DNA of 64,000 nucleotides from Clostridium beijerinckii (GCF_036699995.1 NZ_CP144906.1:2681001-2745000); one strand, 5' to 3'. Shown: positions 46,003-55,378, numbered from the stretch's first letter. Numbers and translations are program-made. The notes: generated from the letters alone by a model not told the origin.

Positions 46003-47373
46003 ATGGGTTGTAAGATAAAAGATATGACAGAAGGAAAACCTTCAAAGCTTATTTTTATTTTTGCATTACCATTAATATTTGGTAATATATTTCAGCAACT
46101 ATATACAATCGTGGACACTATAGTTATAGGTAAGTTTATAGGTGTTGAAGCCTTAGCGGCTGTAGGTTCAGGCGCGTGGCTTAATTGGATGGTAATAGAT
46201 ATGATAATTGGTTTTACACAGGGCTTTTCTATACTGATTTCACAATATTTTGGGGAAAATAACATAAAAAAATTACGTAAAACTGTTACAATGGCCATAA
46301 TACTTGCAATTATTCTAGGAATTCTTATGACAACAATATCATTACTTGCTGTTAGACCTATATTGATAATGCTAAATACTCCAGAAAATATTATTAACGA
46401 TTCACTTTCTTTTCTACTAGTTGCTTTTTGTGGAATACCTGCAATTTTAGCATATAATACGTGTTCAGCCATATTAAGAGCTTTAGGAAACAGTCGTACG
46501 CCACTTATTGCTATGGTTATAGCATCAGCAATTAATGTATTATTAGATATTTTGTTTGTAGTTGTATTCAAGTGGGGAATTAAGGGACCTGCTATAGCAA
46601 CTGTAATAGCACAAATATTTTCGGTTTTATATTGTGTAAATAGTGTGCGGAAGTTATCAATACTAAAAATTACTGCTGAAGAATTTAAAATCGATATGTT
46701 TATGATAAGAAAATTAATTTTTTTAGGTACTCCAATATCATTTCAAAATGGAATTATAGGATTTGGTGGTCTTGTTGTTCAATACGTTATAAACGGTTTT
46801 GGATTTATATTTGTAGCAGGATTTACAGCGACAAATAAACTTTATGGAATACTGGAATTAGTAGCAGTTGCATTAGGCTATGCAATGTCCACATTCACAG
46901 GTCAAAATTTAGGAGCAAAAAAATATGACCGTATACGTAAAGGAATGAATTCAGCTTTAAAAATGACTGTTGGAACGTCCATTGCTCTTTCTCTAATTAT
47001 ATTTTTCTTTGGACGTTATTTTGTAATGATGTTTATATCTGGAAGTCCAGCAGAAGTTGAGTCAGTAACAGATGTGGCACATAAATATTTGAAGGTCATG
47101 AGTAGTATGTTATTTATATTATATATGCTTCATATTTATAGAAATGCATTGCAAGGGATGGGCGACACTATTATACCAATGATTTCTGGAATCGTTGAAC
47201 TCTGCATGCGCATTTCAGTAGCACTCTTTTTGCCATTATTAATAGGAGAAACAGGGATCTATTTTGCAGAAGTGGCTGCTTGGCTTGGAGCTGAATTGAT
47301 TTTGATGATTGCATATTATATAAGAGTAAAAAAACTCGGCGGTGAAGATTTGGAAAAAAACTTAGAATGTTAA
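46003..47373 (+). CDS. MATE-family efflux transporter
   Basis: This 456-residue polytopic protein has 12 hydrophobic segments arranged as two similar halves. The N-terminal half starts MTEGKPSKLIFIFALPLIFGNIFQQLYTIVDTIVIG (described by its LIFGNIFQQLY core). The second half repeats the pattern at GTPISFQNGIIGFGG. MATE proteins export drugs or metabolites using sodium or protons. This DinF/NorM-like subgroup is abundant in clostridia and substrates are rarely known. The RBS is GGGGGAAA. It is monocistronic, with a convergent terminator at 47411-47450. Confidence 0.92.
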   Translation: MGCKIKDMTEGKPSKLIFIFALPLIFGNIFQQLYTIVDTIVIGKFIGVEALAAVGSGAWLNWMVIDMIIGFTQGFSILISQYFGENNIKKLRKTVTMAIILAIILGILMTTISLLAVRPILIMLNTPENIINDSLSFLLVAFCGIPAILAYNTCSAILRALGNSRTPLIAMVIASAINVLLDILFVVVFKWGIKGPAIATVIAQIFSVLYCVNSVRKLSILKITAEEFKIDMFMIRKLIFLGTPISFQNGIIGFGGLVVQYVINGFGFIFVAGFTATNKLYGILELVAVALGYAMSTFTGQNLGAKKYDRIRKGMNSALKMTVGTSIALSLIIFFFGRYFVMMFISGSPAEVESVTDVAHKYLKVMSSMLFILYMLHIYRNALQGMGDTIIPMISGIVELCMRISVALFLPLLIGETGIYFAEVAAWLGAELILMIAYYIRVKKLGGEDLEKNLEC

Positions 47374-47410
47374 GAAACATACAACTTAATTATACAAAAA
47401 TTATGCACCA

Positions 47411-47450
47411 AATTAGAGAGAGTTTTCTATAGCAACTCTCTCTAATTAAT
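47411..47450. terminator. Bidirectional terminator between MATE and GNAT genes
   Basis: AATTAGAGAGAGTT and AACTCTCTCTAATT form a perfect 14-bp stem. Confidence 0.88.
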
Positions 47451-47498
47451 TTTTATCTATTTCTAAATAAGCAAAGATACTCATGAAAAGTTAAAATT

Positions 47499-47777
47499 TT
47501 ATTTGAACCAAACATCTTCATATTCTTTATGCGAAACAAACTCCTCTTCTGCAAACCAACATTGTGGTATTATCTTTTTGTTATGTTGTCTAGCAAAATC
47601 CACGACCATTTTAACAAGTTGCTGACCGATATTTTTCCCTCTAAGTTCTGGTGATACAAAAGTATGATCAAGTATAATATTATTTTCTCCACTATCTATA
47701 TATGTTACTACAGCTTTTATATTATCTTCGTTATCCCCGATGTAAAATTTATGATTACCTTCCTTAATCTCAACCAA
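47499..47777 (-). CDS. Small GNAT-like N-acetyltransferase
   Basis: This 92-residue protein matches the short acetyltransferase group (YjdJ/GNAT_CG type). It has IILDHTFVSPELRGKNIGQQLVKMV, where RGKNIGQQL is the acetyl-CoA pyrophosphate-binding loop. The conserved end IIPQCWFAEEEF follows. Targets are unknown. The start codon is TTG at 47777, preceded by AAAGGAG. It is convergent with the MATE gene and alone in its unit. Confidence 0.85.
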   Translation of the reverse strand: MVEIKEGNHKFYIGDNEDNIKAVVTYIDSGENNIILDHTFVSPELRGKNIGQQLVKMVVDFARQHNKKIIPQCWFAEEEFVSHKEYEDVWFK

Positions 47778-48090
47778 AATAATTCTCCTTTCTACTTCTA
47801 AGTAAAGTTCAAATTTATTTATTAAAACTATTATACTTTAATAGTTTATCCAAAAGCTAAAAATAATCCACAAAATTTAAACATTAAAGATTTTATTTAT
47901 CATCTATATGTCAACTCAATTAACTAATAGAGAAACTCAGAATACATATTTCAAATTAAAGAGCGAGTTTTATTATTTAGTAAAAGATCTATTAAATGTT
48001 AAACTATGTTAAAAAAATATCAATCATATGCCTAAAATTTAATAAAGACATTGAAGTTAAATGAGTATTTCTTACACAGTAAAGATAGTC

Positions 48091-48142
48091 AATTGCTAAT
48101 TAATGTTTAAGTAATAACTTATTTAAACATTAATCAGCAATT
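48091..48142. other. 52-bp palindrome in the region before the rnf cluster
   Basis: AATTGCTAATTAATGTTTAA and TTTAAACATTAATCAGCAATT pair over about 20 bp with a short loop. No T-run follows, so this is not a standard terminator. The remaining 47778-48401 is AT-rich. It contains a possible eight-codon frame (ATG at 48319, peptide MLYFLTG) with a GAGGTGA site. Confidence 0.55.
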
Positions 48143-48401
48143 TGAATGTTAAAGAATTAACGGCTTAAAAATGTTAATTTAAAAACTATTCTTTAAATTA
48201 AAAATATAAAGGTTTATAATAAAACAAATACCAAATAATTCATTAATTAATAAGGTATTACATTTTATGTATTATATTGAATGTTATGAAAACGTATATT
48301 TGTGAGGTGATCTATTTATGCTATATTTTTTAACTGGATGAAAGTTAATAGAAACGTATTCGTGTAATAAGTTATAAGCAATTTTAAGGAGTTTGATAAC
48401 G

Positions 48402-48812
48402 ATGAAAACAGAACAAGGCCTAGTAATTGAGGTGGTTGGAAATTCCGCAAGAATTAAAGTTGGCAGACATAGTGATTGCAAAAACTGTGGTGCTTGCCCG
48501 GGAAGCGAAAGCCTAATCTTAGAAGCGAATAATAAAATAGGAGCAAAGCCAGGGCAAAGAGTGATTCTTGAAATAAAAGAAACCAATGTTCTGAGAGCAG
48601 CTTTTATTGTATTTATTCTGCCGTTAATTGCTTTATTTATTGGTGTGATGTTAGGAGGTTTTATAGGTCAATATATAGGAGTTAATAAATTTATGTTCCA
48701 AGTGATTGGTGGGGTAGTTATATTTGCTTTATCTATTGTTATTGTAAAACATTTCGATAAGGCAAGTGCTGCAAATGAAAAGTCCAAGCCAGTAATTATT
48801 CGCATTTTATGA
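48402..48812 (+). CDS. RseC/MucC-like membrane protein
   Basis: This 136-residue protein has a Cys-rich head, SDCKNCGACPGSES (about residues 26-39), that could hold an Fe-S cluster or bind redox partners. Two membrane helices follow (about 65-90 and 97-118). This is the SoxR-reducing/RseC family layout. Such genes often precede rnf clusters in clostridia, and the position 180 bp before rnfC fits a part in assembly or electron flow of the Rnf complex; that role is inferred. ATG 48402 follows AAGGAG; the TTG at 48393 is rejected because it lies on that site. Confidence 0.85.
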   Translation: MKTEQGLVIEVVGNSARIKVGRHSDCKNCGACPGSESLILEANNKIGAKPGQRVILEIKETNVLRAAFIVFILPLIALFIGVMLGGFIGQYIGVNKFMFQVIGGVVIFALSIVIVKHFDKASAANEKSKPVIIRIL

Positions 48813-48873
48813 TAGATTTATTTCTCGATATTTAAATAAAAAATTGATGAACTATTATTTATTCAAGTATATA

Positions 48874-48917
48874 TTACTTATATTGTAAATATTATTTACT
48901 TGTATTCTAAATATTAT
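48874..48917 (+). repeat. 22-bp tandem repeat before rnfC
   Basis: TTACTTATATTGTAAATATTA and TTACTTGTATTCTAAATATTA follow each other at 22-bp spacing, with two differences. They lie about 75 bp before rnfC. Binding by a regulator is possible but no known operator is matched. Confidence 0.6.
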
Positions 48918-48991
48918 CTTACGAATTATTGTAGTTATGTAAATTTAATTGTAAATAATTTATTCTTAAGAGGTTTGTGAGGCGATTATTA

Positions 48992-50305
48992 ATGTTAAAA
49001 AGTTTTCTCGGAGGAATTCATCCGAAGGACAGTAAAAAGTATACTTCTTATAAAGCCATTGAGTTACCACCATTACCTGAAACAGTAACTATTCCTATGA
49101 GCCAACATATTGGAGCACCATGTACACCTATAGTTAAAGTTGGAGATATAGTAAAAAAAGGACAGGTCATAGCAACTAGTGAAGCATTTATGCATAGTCC
49201 AATACATGCATCAATATCAGGAAAAGTTACAAGTATTGCAGAAATGCCACATACATCGTTAGTAAAATGCTTATCAGTTGTTATTAAAAGTGATGGATTA
49301 GACGAATGGGCCGATGGAATACCATTAGAACGTGATTGGGAAAAGCTTGAGAAGAAAGAAGTTCTTGACATTATAAAAAATGCTGGAATAGTTGGAATGG
49401 GTGGTGCTACATTCCCTACACACGTTAAACTTTCTCCAAACAAGGAAGTTGATACATTTATCGTAAATGCTGCTGAATGTGAACCATATCTGACAGCAGA
49501 CTATAGAATGATGATTGAATATGCTGACCGTATAGTAACTGGAGTTAAGATAGTTATGAAAACACTAGGGGTTAGCAAAGGAATTATAGGAATAGAAGAT
49601 AATAAACCAGAAGCAGTAAAAGTTATGAAAGAAGCCTTTAAGGGTACGTCAGTTGACATTGTAGCTCTTCCTACAAAGTATCCTCAGGGTGCAGAAAAGA
49701 TGCTTATAAAAGTACTTACAAGTCGAGAAGTTCCATCGGGTGGATTGCCTATGGATGTTGGAGTTGTGGTACAAAATGTTGGTACAGTTATAGCTATTTA
49801 TGATGCAGTAGTAAATGGAATTCCAATAATTCAAAGAGTAACTACTGTTTCAGGAGATGCAATTAAGGAACCTAAAAATCTATTACTAAGAATAGGAACA
49901 AGTTTTAAAGAAGCCATAAGTTATTGTGGTGGATTTAGCAAAACTCCAGAAAAGTTAATTATGGGAGGGCCTATGATGGGAATGGCTCAATTTTCATTAG
50001 ATGTTCCTGTAATTAAAGGTGTATCTGGAATTCTAGCATTAAGTAAAGATGCAATAAATTCTGGTGAGGAGTCCCCTTGTATAAGATGTGGAAGATGTGT
50101 TGAGGCGTGTCCTATGGGTCTAATCCCAAGTATGCTAAGCATATTAGGTGAACGTCATAAATTTAAAGAGGCCAAAGAGGAATATAATTTGCTAAATTGT
50201 ATTGAATGCGGAAGTTGTGTTTATACATGTCCTGCAAAACGTAACATAGTTCAGTATATAAAATATTCAAAATCACAAAATTTAGCAATGGCACAAAAAA
50301 AGTAA
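48992..50305 (+). CDS. rnfC: Rnf complex subunit RnfC
   Basis: This 437-residue soluble subunit binds NADH and FMN and carries two [4Fe-4S] clusters in the Rnf ferredoxin:NAD+ oxidoreductase. The N terminus starts LKSFLGGIHPKDSKKYT. The flavin/NADH region includes GIVGMGGATFPTHVKL, FIVNAAECEPYLTADYRMM and GGPMMGMA. The cluster motifs are CIRCGRCVEACPMGL and CIECGSCVYTCPAKRNIV. ATG 48992 is used because GTGAGGCG lies 7 bp before it; the GTG at 48977 overlaps that site. It is the first gene of rnfCDGEAB, in which reduced ferredoxin drives ion export coupled to NAD+ reduction. Confidence 0.96.
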   Translation: MLKSFLGGIHPKDSKKYTSYKAIELPPLPETVTIPMSQHIGAPCTPIVKVGDIVKKGQVIATSEAFMHSPIHASISGKVTSIAEMPHTSLVKCLSVVIKSDGLDEWADGIPLERDWEKLEKKEVLDIIKNAGIVGMGGATFPTHVKLSPNKEVDTFIVNAAECEPYLTADYRMMIEYADRIVTGVKIVMKTLGVSKGIIGIEDNKPEAVKVMKEAFKGTSVDIVALPTKYPQGAEKMLIKVLTSREVPSGGLPMDVGVVVQNVGTVIAIYDAVVNGIPIIQRVTTVSGDAIKEPKNLLLRIGTSFKEAISYCGGFSKTPEKLIMGGPMMGMAQFSLDVPVIKGVSGILALSKDAINSGEESPCIRCGRCVEACPMGLIPSMLSILGERHKFKEAKEEYNLLNCIECGSCVYTCPAKRNIVQYIKYSKSQNLAMAQKK

Positions 50306-50321
50306 AGGAAGAAGGGGTAAA

Positions 50322-51359
50322 ATGAGTTCCGAAATTGGAGTACAAGAAAGTAAAATGCAAGGAATTAAAGCAAAAGAAGCTGACACACAGGAAAATAGTT
50401 TTACTGTATCAGCATCTCCACATATTCGTTGTGATGAATCAATCTCAAAGATAATGTGGAATGTAAACATAGCATTAGCACCAGCTGCTATTTTTTCTAT
50501 ATATTATTTTGGTATTCCTGCATTAATAAACTTAGTTGTTGGTGCAGCTTCAGCAGTTGCTTTTGAATATTTGGTTCAAAAATTCCGCAAAAAGAAGATC
50601 ACAGCATTTGATGGAAGTGCATTTTTAACTGGCTTATTGCTAGCTATGTGTGTGTCTCCAACGTTACCTGTTTATATGATAATAGCGGGTTCGTTTGTAG
50701 CCATTGTAATAGCCAAACATTCTATGGGTGGGCTTGGATATAATATTTTTAATCCGGCTCATATTGGAAGAGCAGCATTAATGGTATCTTGGCCAGTTGC
50801 AATGACAACATGGACAAAGATGACAACTTCAGTAGATGTTGTTAGCTCTGCTACACCATTGAACATATTAAAACAACAAGGATATTCTAAATTGATTGAA
50901 ACTTTTGGTGGCAATACAGAATTGTATAAAGCTATGTTTATTGGAACAAGAAATGGAAGTGCAGGAGAAACTTCAACAATACTTCTTATAATTGGAGGTA
51001 TTTATCTTATATATAAGGGATATATAAAGTGGCAAGTTCCTGTATGCATGATAGGAACAGTAGGAATAATAACTTGGATTTTTGGACCTTCAGGTTTATT
51101 TAGTGGTGATCCTATTTTCCATATGATGGCTGGAGGATTAATTATAGGTGCATTTTTTATGGCAACAGATATGGTTACAGCACCTATAACTTTAAAAGGG
51201 CAAATAATTTTTGCTGTAGGAGCTGGAGTAATAACGTCATTAATTAGATTAATAGGTGGTTATCCAGAAGGCGTTTGCTATTCGCTTTTACTTATGAATG
51301 CTGTAACACCACTAATAGATCGTTTTGTAAAGCCAAAACAATTTGGAGCAAGGGGGTAG
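50322..51359 (+). CDS. rnfD: Rnf complex subunit RnfD
   Basis: This 345-residue integral membrane subunit has about nine to ten hydrophobic segments (from WNVNIALAPAAIFSIYYFG onward). A covalent-FMN site is likely in SSATPLNIL (about residue 180), where Thr would be flavinylated by ApbE, as known for RnfD. GFAMATDMVTAP-like text (FFMATDMVTAPIT) and GVCYSLLLMNAVTPLIDRF mark the C-terminal half. The N-terminal 30 residues are a soluble, charged extension before HIRCDESIS. It begins 16 nt after rnfC and ends 4 nt before rnfG. Confidence 0.95.
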   Translation: MSSEIGVQESKMQGIKAKEADTQENSFTVSASPHIRCDESISKIMWNVNIALAPAAIFSIYYFGIPALINLVVGAASAVAFEYLVQKFRKKKITAFDGSAFLTGLLLAMCVSPTLPVYMIIAGSFVAIVIAKHSMGGLGYNIFNPAHIGRAALMVSWPVAMTTWTKMTTSVDVVSSATPLNILKQQGYSKLIETFGGNTELYKAMFIGTRNGSAGETSTILLIIGGIYLIYKGYIKWQVPVCMIGTVGIITWIFGPSGLFSGDPIFHMMAGGLIIGAFFMATDMVTAPITLKGQIIFAVGAGVITSLIRLIGGYPEGVCYSLLLMNAVTPLIDRFVKPKQFGARG

Positions 51360-51363
51360 TAAA

Positions 51364-51930
51364 ATGTCCAATGAACATGCTATTAATAAGGAGTATTCTA
51401 TTTTTCAGATAGCAATAAATTTAATAATAACTTGCTTGGCATCTGGTTTAATAATAGGACTAGTATATTATGTTACGGCACCAATTGCATCTGAAAAGAG
51501 AGAAATATCAAAACAAGAATCTATGAGAGCATTAGTTAGTGATGCCGATAGCTTCAAGGCTGTCCCAGATAAGGCTGATTGGTTTACAGCCGAAAAAGGC
51601 GGTAAAGTAATTGCATATGTAGTTCCAGGAGAAAGCAGAGGATATGGTGGAGAAATTAAAATGCTTGTAGCTATTACACCAGCTGGAGAAGTAATAGATT
51701 ATAAGATACTAGCACATAATGAAACTCCAGGTCTAGGAGATAATGCTTCAAAAGAACCTTTTAGAAGTCAATTTAAAGGAAAAAAAGAAGCAAATTTAAC
51801 AGTTACAAAAGATGCTTCTGATAAAGATGATATTCAAGCTATGACAGGCGCAACTATTTCATCTAGAGCTGTAACATTAGCTGTCAAAAATGCTGTGCAT
51901 GAAGTAACAGAGTTTGCAGGAGGTAAATAA
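51364..51930 (+). CDS. rnfG: Rnf complex subunit RnfG
   Basis: This 188-residue protein has one N-terminal membrane helix (about 13-37) and an extracytoplasmic FMN-binding domain. The flavinylation motif is MTGATISSRAV near the C terminus, with the acceptor Thr in the (S/T)GAT signature. HNETPGLGDNASKEPFRSQF is the usual conserved stretch before it (described by ETPGLGDN). ATG 51364 follows AAGGGGG; the longer frame start at 51343 is rejected. The gene overlaps nothing and leads straight to rnfE. Confidence 0.95.
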   Translation: MSNEHAINKEYSIFQIAINLIITCLASGLIIGLVYYVTAPIASEKREISKQESMRALVSDADSFKAVPDKADWFTAEKGGKVIAYVVPGESRGYGGEIKMLVAITPAGEVIDYKILAHNETPGLGDNASKEPFRSQFKGKKEANLTVTKDASDKDDIQAMTGATISSRAVTLAVKNAVHEVTEFAGGK

Positions 51931-51931
51931 T

Positions 51932-52555
51932 ATGAAGGAAAAGTGGAAAATTTTTAGTAAGGGTTTGTACGATGAAAATCCAATATTTATGTTATGCTTA
52001 AGTCTTTGTCCTGCATTAGCTGTTACATCATCAGTGATCAATGGGTTAACTATGGGCTTATGTGTAACCTTTGTTATTACAAGCAATAATGTAGTTGTAT
52101 CGCTTACAAGAAAATTTGTAAACCCAAAGGTTAGAGTACCGGTTTATATTACATTTATAGCTACTATAGTTACTGTTGTAGAACTTGCATTGCAGGCAAT
52201 ATCACCTGAATTATATAGTGCTCTTGGTATTTATTTAGACTTAGTAGTTGTTTTTGCTATAATACTTGCAAGAGCAGAGGTATTCGCATCAAAAAATAAA
52301 GTGTTTCCATCATTCTTAGATGGATTTGGAATGGGATGTGGTTTTACATTAGCTATGCTTTCAATATCTGTAATAAGAGAGCTTTTAGGAAGTGGATCAA
52401 TTCTTGGGTTTAAAATACTAGGCTCATGGTACAACGCGCCTTTAATTATGATACTACCAGCTGGTGCATTTATACTAATAGGTTACATGATAGGAGCAAT
52501 AAAGCTCCACAATGCACATAAAGAAGCTAAAAAAATAGAAGGAAGTGAAGCATAA
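51932..52555 (+). CDS. rnfE: Rnf complex subunit RnfE
   Basis: This 207-residue membrane subunit of the RnfE/NqrD family has six hydrophobic segments. They include the pseudo-symmetric helix motifs around NPIFMLCLSLCPALAVT and, in the second half, GFGMGCGFTLAMLS, where Cys residues ligate the intramembrane Fe-S centre shared with RnfA. ATG 51932 follows AGGAGG; the earlier TTG frame start is rejected. Its stop TAA overlaps the rnfA start (TAATG), implying translational coupling. Confidence 0.95.
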   Translation: MKEKWKIFSKGLYDENPIFMLCLSLCPALAVTSSVINGLTMGLCVTFVITSNNVVVSLTRKFVNPKVRVPVYITFIATIVTVVELALQAISPELYSALGIYLDLVVVFAIILARAEVFASKNKVFPSFLDGFGMGCGFTLAMLSISVIRELLGSGSILGFKILGSWYNAPLIMILPAGAFILIGYMIGAIKLHNAHKEAKKIEGSEA

Positions 52556-53130
52556 TGAGAGAGTATTTTACATTGTTTATAGGTGCGTTACTTGTAAATA
52601 ATTTTGTTTTAACAAAATTTGTTGGGCTTTGTATATTTTTTGGAGTTTCTAAAAGTTTAGATGCATCAATAGGTATGGGAATGGCGGTTACCTCTGTTAT
52701 AACTCTAAGTTCAATGTTAGCATGGGTTGTATATAATTTTGTACTTTTGCCATATCATTTGACATTCTTAACAACTATTGTTTTCGTAATACTTATAGCA
52801 AGTTTTGTGCAATTATTAGAATTAATTATAAAGAAACAAGCACCTACATTATACAGCATGTGGGGAATATATCTTCTTTTAATAGCAACAAACTGTATTG
52901 TATTATCAGTTCCATTATTAAGTGTTGAATCAAACTACTCGTTTGTAAAAAGTGTAGTGTTCTCAATTGGATCAGGAATGGGATTTGCACTGGCCTTAGT
53001 ACTTATGGCAAGTTTAAGAGAAAAGCTGGTTTATGCAGATGTGCCAAAACCACTAGAAGGAACAGGAGTTGCTTTTATATTAGCAGGTATGTTGGCATTG
53101 GCATTCTTGGGATTTTCAGGAATGATATAA
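52555..53130 (+). CDS. rnfA: Rnf complex subunit RnfA
   Basis: This 191-residue membrane subunit of the RnfA/NqrE family has six helices. The marker stretches are NNFVLTKFVGLCIFFGVSK near the N terminus and LLIATNCIVLSVPLL in the middle, with the membrane-embedded Cys residues (GLC, TNC) that hold an Fe-S cluster with RnfE. It starts inside the rnfE stop codon and is followed by rnfB after 18 bp. Confidence 0.95.
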   Translation: MREYFTLFIGALLVNNFVLTKFVGLCIFFGVSKSLDASIGMGMAVTSVITLSSMLAWVVYNFVLLPYHLTFLTTIVFVILIASFVQLLELIIKKQAPTLYSMWGIYLLLIATNCIVLSVPLLSVESNYSFVKSVVFSIGSGMGFALALVLMASLREKLVYADVPKPLEGTGVAFILAGMLALAFLGFSGMI

Positions 53131-53148
53131 AGGAGATGAGTAAAGATT

Positions 53149-54000
53149 ATGTTTACTGTTATAATGGTTTTAGTGGTCCTTGGAGGAATAGGTGCAGTTT
53201 TTGGTTTTATCTTAGCATTTGCAAATAGAAAATTTGCTATGGAGGTGAATCCACTAATTCATGAAGTAGAAGATATTCTTCCTAAAGGACAATGTGGTGC
53301 ATGCGGCTATGCAGGATGTGCAGCATATGCAGAAGCAGTAGTTATGAAAGATGATGTTCCTCCTAATTTATGCGTTCCAGGAAAGGATGCTGTAGCAAAA
53401 CTTGTAGCAGAAATTACAGGTAAAAAAGCAGAAGAAGTGGAACCAAGAATAGCGCATGTTAGATGCAAAGGAACAAGTGAAAAAGCAGCATTAAGTTATA
53501 AATACAAAGGAGTTCATGATTGTAAGGCAGCAAGCCTAATACAAGGAGGACCAAAAGGATGTAAGCATGGATGCATTGGATTTGGGACTTGCGTAAGCAG
53601 TTGTCCTTTTGGAGCCATGACAATGGGAGAAAATGGACTTCCAGTTGTGAATAGAAAAAAATGTACTGGTTGTGGTAAGTGTGAAGAATCATGTCCTAAA
53701 AATGTCATTCAAATGATATCAATGAATGCTAGAGTAAAAGTTGATTGTAATTCAAAAGATAAGGGAGCTATTGCTAGAAAGTTATGTAGTGCTGCTTGTA
53801 TAGGCTGTGGACTTTGTGCAAAGAATTGTAGCTATGGAGCTATTCAAGTTCAAAATAATCTCGCAGTGGTGGATCAGAAAATATGTGCTGAAAAATGTAG
53901 TGAAGCAACATGTTTGGCAAAATGTCCAACAGGAGCAATAAAAGTTGCGAATGAATTAATTGCTAATAAAAATTCAGACACAGTAAAAGTGACAATTTAA
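53149..54000 (+). CDS. rnfB: Rnf complex subunit RnfB
   Basis: This 283-residue ferredoxin-accepting subunit has an N-terminal membrane helix (1-25) and a Fe-S domain with CGACGYAGCAAYAEAV and LCVPG. Several ferredoxin-type clusters follow: CIGFGTCVSSCPFGAM, CTGCGKCEESCPKNVI, CIGCGLCAKNC and CAEKCSEATCLAKCP. This cluster number is typical of clostridial RnfB. It takes electrons from reduced ferredoxin into the complex. It is the last gene of the operon, followed by a very strong terminator. Confidence 0.95.
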   Translation: MFTVIMVLVVLGGIGAVFGFILAFANRKFAMEVNPLIHEVEDILPKGQCGACGYAGCAAYAEAVVMKDDVPPNLCVPGKDAVAKLVAEITGKKAEEVEPRIAHVRCKGTSEKAALSYKYKGVHDCKAASLIQGGPKGCKHGCIGFGTCVSSCPFGAMTMGENGLPVVNRKKCTGCGKCEESCPKNVIQMISMNARVKVDCNSKDKGAIARKLCSAACIGCGLCAKNCSYGAIQVQNNLAVVDQKICAEKCSEATCLAKCPTGAIKVANELIANKNSDTVKVTI

Positions 54001-54050
54001 AATTTACAGTATTTTATATTAAATTAAGATTTAATATAAAATATTTATTA

Positions 54051-54104
54051 AATGTATAGCCAGTAGAAATAAAAAAATGCATATTTCTGCTGGCTATACA
54101 TTTT
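54051..54104 (+). terminator. Terminator of the rnf operon
   Basis: AATGTATAGCCAG..AGAAAT and ATTTCTGCTGGCTATACATT form a stem of about 20 bp with a T-run. Confidence 0.92.
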
Positions 54105-54169
54105 GTAATTAGTGGGGCATTGTAGTAAACGTATGAGGAAATTTTTATTATTAATGAAAGTGATAAAAT

Positions 54170-54700
54170 TCATTGACTAATATTTAAATCATTAAAGAAA
54201 GGAAGCTTGGACATATGTTTGACTATAAAATTAGAAGTTATACCAATAAAAATACCTGTACCAATTCCGGCTATAGATAAAATTGGTAAATAAAGTGTAA
54301 CTGCAATATTTTGAACTATAGTTGCAGCTACAATTAATTGTCCTACGTTGTGGAAAAATGCTCCAGCAGCACTTACACCTATTATACTAACTTTATCTTT
54401 CCCAATATTTTTTACGAAAATCATTGCATAATAACTAAGCAAGGCTCCAACTGCACCATACATAAGTGTAGAAAGATTTCCACCAAACATAGTTGAAAGA
54501 AGAAGCCTTAATATTATGATTAAAAAAACATCTTTTTTATTATTCAATATGTATAAAGCTATAACAGTAATTAAATTAGTTAAACCAAGTTTTGCACCAG
54601 GTGCAATAAATGGAACAGGAATCATACTTTCAATTGTATACAAAGCCAAAGCTTGTGATACTAGAATACCTATAAATACTATACGAAAAGTTTTATTCAT
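54170..54700 (-). CDS. Gx-transporter family membrane protein (HepT component I-like)
   Basis: This 176-residue protein has five to six hydrophobic segments and the conserved start IESMIPVPFIAPGAKLGLTNLITV. This is the COG4769 / Gx_transporter family, often annotated as heptaprenyl diphosphate synthase component I. These proteins resemble ECF-type S components. In clostridia they are often linked to NusG_II, ApbE and Rnf genes, so a part in flavin or redox-cofactor handling is plausible. Its start overlaps the end of the NusG_II gene by 8 bp. Together they converge on rnfB. Confidence 0.85.
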   Translation of the reverse strand: MNKTFRIVFIGILVSQALALYTIESMIPVPFIAPGAKLGLTNLITVIALYILNNKKDVFLIIILRLLLSTMFGGNLSTLMYGAVGALLSYYAMIFVKNIGKDKVSIIGVSAAGAFFHNVGQLIVAATIVQNIAVTLYLPILSIAGIGTGIFIGITSNFIVKHMSKLPFFNDLNISQ

Positions 54701-55082
54701 TTAAACACCTCAAACTGTTTGCCATTATATCACTGCTTTTTATTTCAATCATAAGTTTATGTGGAAGGCAAACTATAATCTGGCCTGGCTCTGATATAAA
54801 GCCAGATCTAACGCATATTTTATCCTTGCAATCTGCATCTATTACTTTAATAGATTTATCTTTGACGTCTATTATATTATCACCGTATGAAGTTTTAATA
54901 TCTATTTGGTCCTCACCTCTATGCTCAGATAAGTTGATTTTCTTATAAAATTTACCATCTATAGTTATCTCAGCATATGTTCCATTGTAATGTTTGCCCA
55001 TTATTACCCCAAAAACAAGTTCAGGAATAAGTGATATACATAGTAGAATAACTATTATAATTATATCCCATTTTTTAAACAT
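54693..55082 (-). CDS. NusG domain II-containing membrane-anchored protein
   Basis: This 129-residue protein has one N-terminal membrane helix (about 5-27) and a small exported beta domain of the NusG_II type. The domain has VIDADCKDKICVRSGFISEPGQIIVCLPHKLMIEI as its hallmark region; the C..C..C pattern and CLPHK are visible. The family is common next to Gx-transporter and ApbE/Rnf genes. Its function is unknown, and electron or flavin-related roles have been proposed from context. AAGGAAAT precedes ATG 55082. No apbE gene is in the window. Confidence 0.88.
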   Translation of the reverse strand: MFKKWDIIIIVILLCISLIPELVFGVIMGKHYNGTYAEITIDGKFYKKINLSEHRGEDQIDIKTSYGDNIIDVKDKSIKVIDADCKDKICVRSGFISEPGQIIVCLPHKLMIEIKSSDIMANSLRCLNE

Positions 55083-55290
55083 ATTATTTCCTTCTTTAAT
55101 CTATAAATTTATTATACATTTTTGCCAAAAATTCTAAAATATATTATGGTTAATATTGTATATTAAGTTAATTTTTAAATCAAGAAGTTAATCATATAAG
55201 TTTTAAACAATATAACGTATCCTTATATTAAAAATATTCACAAAGCTTGTAATTTACTAATTACTGCTATAAAATAATAAACAAGATTGT

Positions 55291-55304
55291 GAACACGTGT
55301 GTAA
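55291..55304 (+). promoter_or_regulatory. LacI-type operator before the regulator gene
   Basis: GAACACGTGTGT (55292-55303) is a palindrome with a central CG, as LacI-family proteins bind. It shares its core with two copies before kduI and suggests autoregulation. A TATAAA lies 20 bp upstream. Confidence 0.6.
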
Positions 55305-55378
55305 TTATTGAGAGTAAAAGAAATTATTTATAACATCTAGCTAGATTTGCGTACTAAAAAGTAATTCTTTGCTTAGAG

